From: Trichomonas vaginalis G3 | Lineage: Eukaryota; Parabasalia; Trichomonadida; Trichomonadidae | Assembly (NCBI RefSeq): GCF_026262505.1 | Contig: NC_067206.1 | Coordinates: 6,290,879-6,354,878, forward strand | Direction: 5' to 3' | Length of the DNA stretch: 64,000 nt | In this document: positions 1 to 9,000 of the stretch, piece by piece | How the letters are laid out: every line of letters starts with the position of its first letter | Position numbering within the stretch: position 1 is the first letter of the stretch | Position numbers and translations under genes: made by a program | Notes under the pieces: model-generated | What the model saw: the letters and a program-made list of their open reading frames with translations, nothing else | Database searches by the model: none | Told to the model about the DNA's origin: nothing

Positions 1-171
1 TTCATAAATTTCTTTCTCTTGTTTAATCAAAATCGGAGGATATTTGTGGCCAATTACATGAAAGACTAGAGCTAAGCTGAAAACGAAGTATATGATCCAG
101 AAATGAGAAGATTGAAAAATAGGTTCCTTTTGATGCAATGTTTTCCCGTTTTTCCTAATCATCAACTTTTG

Positions 172-178
172 TCACTTT
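172..178 (+). promoter_or_regulatory. Initiator (Inr) of the GTPase gene
   Basis: TCACTTT fits the trichomonad initiator TCA-Py-(A/T), which lies a few to about 20 bases before the start codon. It sits 19 bases before the TTG at 191. The same TCACTTTT precedes the IFRD-like gene, which supports the reading. Confidence 0.55.
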
Positions 179-190
179 TTATTTTATATT

Positions 191-1348
191 TTGGAAGACA
201 AACCTAAGTCAAGGCAAAAGCAAATCATTGAGCCAATATTGCAATTTTATAACGAATCCGGTACTGGACTTACATCTATATCAAGAAGCTCTTTCGTCAA
301 ATTAAATGTAAATCCGCCAAAAAAAGAAGTAATTGTTCTTTTAATGGGACTCCATTCAACAGGTAAGTCATCATTGATCAATTATTTCTTTGGAACCCCT
401 ATCCAAAAGGTTGCATTATCGCGTGCAACTGATAAAATCACAATTATCAAGAGTGGTAAAGAAACAGATACGTTCACTTTGTCTACATTCAAGCAGAAAT
501 TGCCTTTTATTGAGCAATGCCCTCTTTTAAATCATCATAAATACGATGTCGAAATTAAAACTGTCAATTGCACATTACCAAGAACAGACTCTGTTATTTT
601 TATAGATACGCCTGGATACTCACCAGAAACGCCAATACAAACGGATTATATTGTTGAATTGGCAAGAATATCTGATTTGATTTACGTGATGATCGATCCT
701 ATCCAAACATTCGAGCTTAAAAAGTTTAGTAGCGCTATACAACAATTATACAAGCAAAACCACTACAAGATGAAATTTTTCATAAATAAGGCAGATACAA
801 CTCACGACATTTCAGATTTGAACCTTATAGCATCAGATAAGACTAACGAACTTATTAAGATCATACCGAAGAGCAGCGAGATCGCAGATCCTGTCCTTCA
901 TCCAATTCAAGCAAATTCGCCAAATATCGAAAATCCAGGCGATTACCAGAAACCATTTATCGACCCTGTCAGAGAGAAAGTGGACATTATGGTCCAGAAC
1001 TGCATAGATAAACTTGAAGAAGATAATTCTAATATTTCATACAAAGTTGAGACATTTTTAGCTTCTGCAAAGAGGAGAAGACAATTACCTTTATATACTT
1101 TTAGTATTCTACTCGGTCTCTCTGTTTATGTTTATCTGGCGTTGACTTCTGATAAAGTTTACTACCAATTCTGGCTGAACTATGCATTTATCGCATCATT
1201 TGTCCTGTTTATCATATCATTACTACAAATGCCAAAGAGAAAGAACATTTCCCTCGCAACTGACTATCATCGAACAATTTACGGGGAAATCAAAGATTAC
1301 ATCCATGCAGTTAGAAACGATCTTATCCAAAATGATAGTAATGAATAA
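191..1348 (+). CDS. EHD/dynamin-like GTPase with C-terminal membrane hairpin
   Basis: Probable membrane-remodelling GTPase of the dynamin superfamily, closest in pattern to EHD proteins. Visible motifs are a P-loop GLHSTGKSS (residues 53-61), G3 DTPG (139-142) and G4 NKAD (199-202). The stretch between G3 and G4 has the EHD pattern of a Ser-Asp-Leu-Ile strand followed by an Asp-Pro loop. Two hydrophobic segments (about 303-322 and 331-350) next to basic residues look like a membrane hairpin near the C-terminus; classical EHD proteins carry an EH domain instead. The open frame begins with TTG, and no in-frame ATG lies between the upstream stop at 131 and codon 52. The next ATG falls at the P-loop and would remove its first strand. 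The Inr at 172 marks this as the true 5' end, so the TTG is a changed or misread ATG, or a non-AUG start. The stop reads TAAA, as in the trichomonad polyadenylation signal. Family assignment is good; the exact subfamily is inferred. Confidence 0.75.
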   Translation: MEDKPKSRQKQIIEPILQFYNESGTGLTSISRSSFVKLNVNPPKKEVIVLLMGLHSTGKSSLINYFFGTPIQKVALSRATDKITIIKSGKETDTFTLSTFKQKLPFIEQCPLLNHHKYDVEIKTVNCTLPRTDSVIFIDTPGYSPETPIQTDYIVELARISDLIYVMIDPIQTFELKKFSSAIQQLYKQNHYKMKFFINKADTTHDISDLNLIASDKTNELIKIIPKSSEIADPVLHPIQANSPNIENPGDYQKPFIDPVREKVDIMVQNCIDKLEEDNSNISYKVETFLASAKRRRQLPLYTFSILLGLSVYVYLALTSDKVYYQFWLNYAFIASFVLFIISLLQMPKRKNISLATDYHRTIYGEIKDYIHAVRNDLIQNDSNE

Positions 1349-1376
1349 ATTTTTTTGTATTTTGAATAAAATTTAA

Positions 1377-1949
1377 CGAAAACTTATTATCAATTTTAGG
1401 ATATTAGGATCGTAAAAGTCCGAAATTCCATTAAACGATTTTTGGGAAAATTTGGAATAGTCTACGATATATACAAAAGATGTTTAAAACGTGATTTTTA
1501 GAGTGGCAATAATATTTAGTGCTATTCCAGTATTCAAATAATATATATTATTGTTTTCAGAAGTTTTTACAAACAAACAAAAGTATTTCGGAACTCTTTT
1601 ATTCAATTTTTTAGTATAAATAGTTGTAAACTAAATTTTTCAAGAAACAACTCAAGCTTTGAAGAAAAGAGATTCATCTTATGTCGGGAATATCTAGAAT
1701 AACATATGGTTTAGTATCATTTTTAATTGAATGAAACCTGGCGATCATTCAATTTATTGTATTGAACATCTAAACATTTGAGACTCGGTTTCTGAATTCA
1801 AAACTTTGTGACATATGTTTCTAAATAATTACAAGTACAGTTCGGAAATAAGAGTCTTTATTATTAATCTTTTTAAGGTGAACCACTTGAACTTTTGCAA
1901 ATTATGTTTAATGAACTTTAACTTCAATAATATCAGAGAAAAAAAAAGA
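1377..1949. other. Convergent intergenic region, no gene seen
   Basis: This AT-rich spacer lies between the 3' ends of the GTPase and ankyrin genes. I see no coding pattern, structural RNA or notable repeat. Confidence 0.6.
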
Positions 1950-3658
1950 TTATATTGTGGAACCATGAGAAATAAGAGATTCGGTAGTTTCTTTACTATT
2001 ATTCAATTCTGCATAATGAAGAGCTGTTTTGCCATCCTTATCTTTTTCATTGATATTTGCACCATATGAAAGAAGAAGATTGACAATTTCTTTATTATTA
2101 TTATATGCTGCATAATGAAGAGCTGTTCTACTATTTTTATCTTTTTCATTGATATTTGCACTATGTGAAAGAAGAAGTTCGGTTGTTTCTTTACTATTAT
2201 GAAATATTGTTTCATGAAGAGCGGCTAGTCCATCCTTATCTTTTTCATTGATATTTGCACCATATGAAAGAAGAAGATTGACAATTTCTTTACTATTATT
2301 ATATGCTGCATTATGAAGAGCTGTTTTACCATCCTTATCTTTTTCATTGATATTTGCACTATGTGAAAGAAGAAGTTCGGTTGTTTCTTTACTATTATTA
2401 TATGCTGCATAATGAAGAGCTGTTTCACCATCCTTATCTTTTTCATTGATATTTGCACCATATGAAAGAAGAAGTCCGGTTGTTTCTTTACAATTATTCA
2501 ATGCTGCATAATGAAGAGCTGTTCTACTATTTTTATCTTTTTCACTGATATTTGCACTATGTGAAAGAAGAAGCTCCGTTGTTTCTTTACTATTATTATA
2601 TGCCGCACTATGAAGAGCAGTTAGCCCATATTCATCTTTTTCATTTATATTTGCACCATGTGAAAGAAGAAGTTCAACGATTTCTTTACTATTATGAGCT
2701 GCTGCATAACGAAGAGCTGTTTTTCCATTTTAACTTTTTCATTGATATTTGCACCATATGAAAGGAAATATTCGCAAAGAGATAGAATATTAAATGATGC
2801 TGAATAAACAAAGCATCTGTTAACATCATTAGATTGATCGTAATAAACTAAAAACGTTTCAAGATTATTATAATTGCCACAATAATATAGATTGATTTCA
2901 ATATCGAATTCATTCACTAAGAATGAAACAAAATCAATGTTGTGTGAAATAATGGCATAATTCATGCAATCTTTATTTGGTTTTTGATATTTCAAACATT
3001 TATTCATGATCTCTTGATTTCCGCCTAAAAATGATAATTCTAAACATTTTTCAGTTATTTCTGGGTCAAATTTCGTTATTAATAACTTGAAGCAATCAAC
3101 AGCTCCATGGTAACAACATAATTCAAGTAATGAATACCCTTCTTTAGAATTTGGATATAAACTGCATTCAAATTTTTGATCTTGATCAAATCCATCGCTT
3201 TCAATGAAAAAGATGAATCTTTCTATGTCATTATACATAATTGCTTTGTAAATTGTATTTTCTGTATGAATATTGAGATTTATCAGTTTATTTTTTTCGA
3301 AATCAGCAGATTTGTCTAATTTAATTCCATATTCTTTATAAAATATGAAGTTAGAAACAACTGAAACTTTAGTGACCTCTGTTACTTGATAATCATCAGT
3401 TATGAATTTGGCAAGAGTCAGATATGACTTTGTATAGCGGTTATTAAACGGAATGATGCTTAAAATATCTTTGATAATATTTTGAGGAGAATAATTCTTT
3501 GAATCAATTAACTCGGTTTTAATCATTTTGTAAATCGAGTTTAATTCTCCTTCATTTTCAGTTTTAAGCTGATACAACGCATTATATGAATCGATGTAGT
3601 ATTTATACATACTTCGCAGTATATTGAATTTGTTTGGATGAGTGTCTTGTTCAGACAT
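1950..3658 (-). CDS. DUF3447-ankyrin repeat protein, one frameshift
   Basis: Member of the large trichomonad ankyrin family; molecular role unknown, presumably protein binding. The N-terminal part (codons 1 to about 300, from the ATG at 3658) is helical and includes the DUF3447-like block with the Leu-Leu-Glu-Leu-Cys-Cys-Tyr-His-Gly motif. It is followed by about eight near-identical 33-residue ankyrin repeats of the form N-I-N-E-K-D-K-D-G-K-T-A-L-H, ending KETTESLISHGSTI. The frame is interrupted once, at about 2,727-2,733: the repeat landmark TTTTTCATTGATATTTGC recurs every 99 bases except for one 98-base step there, so one base is missing. On both sides the frame is otherwise open, so this is either a sequencing slip or a very recent lesion. 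A weak TCAAATT lies upstream of the ATG. The array is cut at about 2,570 in the downstream duplicate. Confidence 0.75.
1960..2765 (-). repeat. 99-bp ankyrin-coding tandem array
   Basis: Eight landmarks lie at 2043, 2142, 2241, 2340, 2439, 2538, 2637 and 2735 (TTTTTCATTGATATTTGCAC and one- or two-base variants). Units differ by only a few bases, which points to recent unit duplication or homogenisation. Confidence 0.85.
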
Positions 3659-4361
3659 TGGAAAATTTTAAAAATTTGAATTAGGAGGGAAAAAAATATC
3701 TTCTTAATTCATTAGGAGAAAAAAACTATATTATACATGTGGATTACAAGGATCACAAAGATTTCGGATTAAAATTTATGAATTTTGATAAAGCTTATAG
3801 ATATGAAATGTTACAATAGTAAAGCCAAAGTTAATAAAAAATGCTCATATGATAATAAAAATAGATTTTTACTAGTAAGTAGGTGAGATAACTCATGAAA
3901 ATCTCACAGGTCTGCAGGAGAGCATGAGACAAAGATTTTGGAAGAAGTTAGTGGGGAACTTTAAGGTAATTAAGGATATTTATTTTGCGATAACCTAAAT
4001 TGAGCTTTTAACCAAAGGGGAGTAGGCCTTGCCTGTGAGTAGAAATGTTGTGTTGGATTTGCCAGAAGAGCAAATCAATCTGTCTTCATAGATTTAGAGC
4101 TTCGGGGGCTCCATTTGGAAATAAATTGAGATAAAATTTTGAATAGTTGTAATTTAGATAAAATGTAATTATTATAATCATATGAGTATTTTTTATAAAA
4201 TTATGTTTAATTCAAAACGTGACACAGATATTTTTTCGACGCCTGCATTGAAAAAGAACTAAAATATCAGATTGTGACTTTTTGACTATTTGAGCTCCGC
4301 TCAAAAAGTCAAAAAGTCACACGGATATTTTTAATTTCCACAATGTTTTTTTTTTTTTTTT
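3659..4361. other. Divergent intergenic region with hairpin
   Basis: Spacer between the ankyrin (-) and BTB (+) genes. It holds a 47-base near-perfect palindrome at 4274-4320 and a 16-T run just before the BTB ATG. A slightly GC-richer patch near 4,020-4,130 contains a 29-codon open frame from the ATG in GAAATGTTG, with no recognisable product. No RNA gene was seen. Confidence 0.5.
4274..4320. repeat. 47-base inverted repeat (22-bp arms, 3-base loop)
   Basis: GTGACTTTTTGACT...GAGC pairs with GCTC...AGTCAAAAAGTCAC with one mismatch and a TCC loop. It lies about 40 bases upstream of the BTB ATG and overlaps a possible Inr (TCACA at 4317). The copy at 20783-20829 is identical in length and sequence. 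Confidence 0.85.
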
Positions 4362-5654
4362 ATGGTTCGAATAACGAAAATGCGCAAGGAATTAATGCGT
4401 GTTGGCATTCTTACAGAATGCGGACGATTTAATATCAATATTAATGGTCGAATAATCAAAACGAAGAAGTCTTCTGCAGTTTGTTTCTCAGATTTAATCC
4501 AAGAAAAATGCGTTCTTAATAAAATAATGAGTTCTTATGAAACAAATCTAGATTTAAAATGTGAAGATTCAATCGACATACTTTCAGAGTTTCTTGAAAC
4601 AGGAAAACTTGAATTTGAAGAAGATGAATCACATTACCATGATATATTTGAAATAGGAAAACATTTTGGAAATCAGCTATTCATTCAATTATATTCCGAA
4701 CATGTTAAATTAAGCAAATCTATTACAAAAGAAAACGTTTTTCAAAAGCATCAAATTTCAGTTTTAGAAAATGATATTAAAACAGAAAACGAATGCATTA
4801 GATTCATTTCATCACACTTATATTGTCTAGATGACAAAGATATCATTGAACATTTCACAAGAAATGGCTATGAATTTTGTGAAAAAATCATTACCTCTGA
4901 CGAATTAAAGATCGACAACGAAGATCACTTGTCCTTCTTACTTTTAGAAATCTGCAAGAATAATGCTTTATTCTTTGATTTATTTAGATACGTCAAATTG
5001 GCATTTTGTTCACGCGAAATTTATGACGAAATTTATAACTATTCTATTGAGCATTCATTCGAAAGAGTTCTTCTTTCTATATATAACGAAACATTAAAGA
5101 ATTATCATTCAAATCTCAGAGAAAATATAGAAATCTCAAATGAACCTATTTCATCATTTGAAAAACCTATAATCAAAAATCAATTTACTATAGCAAATAA
5201 CTCTTTTAATATAAATGAAATTGTAAAAGCTTCTGAGAAAATTAAGATGGAATTTACAGCTTCATCATGTCATGATGGAAATTTATCAGATATAAATTCT
5301 TATAGAAATGATGCTTATTACTATACTAGTGATCTTCCTAATTCATGGATAAAGACTGATCTAAAAGGATATAAATTAAAGCCAACATCTTATGTTTTAC
5401 AATCAAACGTAAGGTGGGGTGATAATTTATTGAGGAGATGGAAGTTAGAAGGAATTAAAGAAAATGGAACAATTGTTATATTAGATAGTGATAAATACTA
5501 TGAATTTAAACAAGGAGAAATCAAAGAATTCCCACTTCAAACAAACGAATATTTTGTATCTTTCAAATTAACTCAAATAGGAAAGAATGCAAGCAAAAGA
5601 GATTTTTTAATTGTTATGATTTTTGATTTCAAAGGTGTATTAGCAATATTATAA
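4362..5654 (+). CDS. BTB/BACK-like protein with F5/8C (discoidin-like) C-terminus
   Basis: 430 residues with the layout of a BTBD9-like trichomonad family. Residues about 1-110 are a divergent BTB fold (FNININGRI, then a strand-helix pattern to IGKHFGNQLFI). About 110-240 is helical and BACK-like. About 280-430 resembles an F5/8C domain, with the diagnostic NSWIKTDLKGYKLKPTSYVL and a later RRWKLEGIKENG. In the BTBD9 family such proteins act in substrate recognition or scaffolding; no catalytic role is visible here. The chosen ATG follows a 16-T run. An earlier ATG at 4343 is in another frame and would join this frame only if the T-run length differed by one base less or two more. The stop reads TAAATA. 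Domain naming is by pattern. Confidence 0.7.
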   Translation: MVRITKMRKELMRVGILTECGRFNININGRIIKTKKSSAVCFSDLIQEKCVLNKIMSSYETNLDLKCEDSIDILSEFLETGKLEFEEDESHYHDIFEIGKHFGNQLFIQLYSEHVKLSKSITKENVFQKHQISVLENDIKTENECIRFISSHLYCLDDKDIIEHFTRNGYEFCEKIITSDELKIDNEDHLSFLLLEICKNNALFFDLFRYVKLAFCSREIYDEIYNYSIEHSFERVLLSIYNETLKNYHSNLRENIEISNEPISSFEKPIIKNQFTIANNSFNINEIVKASEKIKMEFTASSCHDGNLSDINSYRNDAYYYTSDLPNSWIKTDLKGYKLKPTSYVLQSNVRWGDNLLRRWKLEGIKENGTIVILDSDKYYEFKQGEIKEFPLQTNEYFVSFKLTQIGKNASKRDFLIVMIFDFKGVLAIL

Positions 5655-6014
5655 ATAACACTATATAAAAAATATAGATCTGATACAACCAACTATATTT
5701 TTCTTCTTCGAGAATCCCGTTCTGCTGCATGTCGAAGAGATATCTTGCTCTTTTTCTTCTGAAAAAAAAATCACGATTGCATTTCTTTTGTAAGGCAGCA
5801 TTGTTTCTTCATCTCCAAGTTCTTCTTAAAACTCAACTTCAAGTTTTATATGATGCCATCTTTTGTAATTAAAGTATATTGTCCTATCTCTGCATTATCT
5901 CTCGAAAAGTAAATTGTTCTTATTTAAATAGTTAAAGTTATAATAAAGAAAAGATTTTTCATGTTTATTACGATAAAAAAATGTTAAAACAAAAATAAAA
6001 ATAATAAAGATAAG
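5655..6014. other. Convergent intergenic region, no gene seen
   Basis: Spacer between the 3' ends of the BTB gene and the cyclase. It contains pyrimidine-rich runs and a 9-A tract. Short minus-strand open stretches here are not preserved between the two copies. Confidence 0.5.
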
Positions 6015-9000
6015 TTATTGTTTCATTGATAATATCAACATTGAAGAAGTGATATTATTAGATGCCATGTTGAATATATTGACAGGAGATACCAAATAAG
6101 TAGTTACATTTCCTTTACCCTTAAGGTAAACTTCTCCTCTCTTTTCGATGTTGAAATCCAAATTGTGAACCAAGTCAAAAACAGACTGAGGGATTTGAAC
6201 TTTTCCAGGGATATCTGTTGATTGCAATCTACTTGCGACGTTAATAGGATCACCAATGATATCGAATACAGGCTTATCAGTACCCAAGATGCCTCCAATC
6301 AAAGGACCGCCTGTATTAACACCAATTCTGACTGCAAGCATTGATTCCAAGGTCACGTTTATATTTTCAATTTCTTGCAAACAATCGATAGCGAAATGCA
6401 GCATTTGTTGTGCATGTTCTTGTGGCTGTCCGTCTGGAGTGAACAAACCAGCAGCACACATGTACACATCACCAATCAATTTGATCTTTGTGATCAATGG
6501 ATAATCTGTCAAATGTCTGTCAAAAGTGTCAAAAATCAATGACAGATTTCCCATGATTTGTTGTGGCGTCAAATTTGCCGCGTAATCTGAAAATCTGACA
6601 ATATCAATGAACATGATTGTCGCTGAAGGAACGGTGAATGTAATATCCTTTTCACCCTGGTTGAGCTTGAAGACGATATCTCTTGGAAGGATCTGGAATA
6701 AAAGTTCTTCTGACTTCTTCTTCGCGAGTTCGGCCTGTTCTTGTTTCTTCAAAATTTGGCTTTCATCTGAAATGAAGAAAACGTATGTATTTATTTCTTC
6801 TCCTTTGGAAGACAATGCAAGAATTGTGACATGGCATTGTATAATGGCTGAATCATCAGCAATGCATTCGAAGTGGTCATCAAAGACTTCTTTTGCTTCT
6901 CCTGCCTGCATCAAATCCATTTGTTGTTGAACTTTTGGTCTATCTTTTTCTGTGAACAAAATCACGGCTTGTTGACCTAAGATTTGGTCAGGAACATATC
7001 CCAAGATGTCATTCACTGAGTCATTGACCATTTCGACAACACCTGCTTTGTTTACCAAGAGAACACCATTTGAAGAAGAGAAAATAATGTTCTGTGAAAA
7101 TGTCATTGATTCACTTGATCCTTTCTTAATTCTATTCAACAAGAAATCCATTAACATATGATTTTGTGTGATCAAAAGTGGTGGAATTCTTCTAAATATA
7201 GACATCGCTGTCTTGTACATGTGATCTAATTGTAATGCCATGTACATGTGTATCATAAAAACAACAACTGCTAAAATACAACCAATAACACAAATAATCA
7301 ATGACAAAATTTCAAATCTATCTTTGTTGTGTTGTCCGAGGTAGTCAATACGCTCTGTGACATCAAACAACTTCTTGAACATGTGTGTGTTCTCTAAATG
7401 GAAAATCTCTGTAAATATCGTTTCATCTAATCCTGTCAATGATGGAAAACGAACAACAGTGTCATCAATGATTGATTTGACGAATCCAAACAATTGAGAT
7501 AATGCTGTGCATCGATATCTTTCATGTAACTCTGTTGCTTCTTGTGATGTTGTACAGATATTCTCGTATTGTAGATCATCAAGAACAGAGTCAAAACCAA
7601 TGCATGGCTTAGTTATATCAGAACCTTCTGATACAACTTCATGGAAATTCATTACTTTCGCAATGATTTTTTCTGTGAGATCTAATTCATATTGGGAATC
7701 GATATAAGAAAAGGCGTTTGTTTTAGATAATGCTGCAATTGTTAAGTGTTCAAGACCTTCTGCAAGTAATGGACCTCTTGCGCCTCCTAAGTTCATCCAA
7801 CCTATCAAAGATTCGAATTTTTTGTTGGCACTTTTTGCTTCATTAAAAGTAACTAAAGCAAAAATAGGAACAATTATAATCAAAAGAATTCCAAATATGA
7901 ATATATAAACAAATATTTGAGATTCAGGAGGAGAAACAGCACTGTTATCATCTGTATTGCTTTTTCCTATGTTTATTGTTGAATCTTCTTTCACTTTTTG
8001 TTGAATTGACTGTAAAATCTCAAGAGTCTTCTTCAAAGTGACGTAATATCCTATTGTTGGACAAACAAACAATAGAATGTTGATAAACAATAAACTAAGA
8101 GGAAAAGCAATCTCATAAATAACAATTTTATGAGAATTATCTAATGTATCTTCATTCTCTGTGTTCAGTTCGTTTTCATTGAATACATCTAGTCCTTTTG
8201 CAACTGATGGAGCGTTTGATAATGAGTTACAAAGTAATTTTGATGTATTCCATTGATTTGCATCTGTAATGTATATCAAATTGGCTGCAATAGCTCTGTA
8301 ACTGAACAAAGCATGGATATTTGTGTCCTTTGTCTTGTTTAGAAGAGTTGCATTTGATGTACAATAATATGCAGCATAAGATTGTTTCAAGAATGGAGCG
8401 GCAACATTATAAACATCATGGCCGGCCATTGCATAGTTAACAATCTCTGAAATGAAGCTATTGTAGTAATCAAGTGACATAAAATTGTAATAAAGGGCCT
8501 GAGCTCTGAAATCTCCCGTAAAATTAATATACGGTGACATGTTTTTGTCTTTGGCACCTTTGCTCTTAACGTAATCGTTAATTGTGTAATATCCATTCTG
8601 AGTAGCGAAATAAATGATAGAAGCATACCTAGAAATGGACGAATAGAACCTTGCATAGTTAATATACTTAACCTTGGCAAGAGATGAAGCTCTCTGAGAG
8701 AAAAATTGAGATACGATTGTATCACATGCAATCATTACAGCTATCGATAGTGCCATTATCAAGAATATGCAGATCTTCATTGGTTTGGCGCAAGAACTTT
8801 GGCGTTCTTCAATTGACCTTTGATATGCGAGTCTTAATTTTGGAGAAGAAAATAGAGCTTTTGCATAAAATTCTTCTTCCTCTGGAGCTATTTCCATAAG
8901 CTGAGATAAGGATGTCAAAGTTGAGTTTCCGGTAAATCCAGATTTTGATGTTTGAGTTGAGTTAGAAGAAGCATTTTTATTCTTCTGCTCCATGACTTTA

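Noticed and set aside
1815-2069. Plus-strand open frame overlapping the ankyrin 3' end
   Set aside because: It is antisense to the repeat array and its second half just mirrors the repeats.
2003-2461. Minus-strand frames rich in Ile, Lys and Met in the ankyrin array
   Set aside because: They are the out-of-frame reading of the 99-bp repeats.
2043-2760. CRISPR-like array
   Set aside because: Regular 99-base spacing, but the whole unit is repeated and codes for ankyrin repeats.
4020-4130. Possible structured or tRNA-like RNA in the GC-richer patch before the BTB gene
   Set aside because: No acceptor stem or T-loop consensus could be found; only a 29-codon frame is present.
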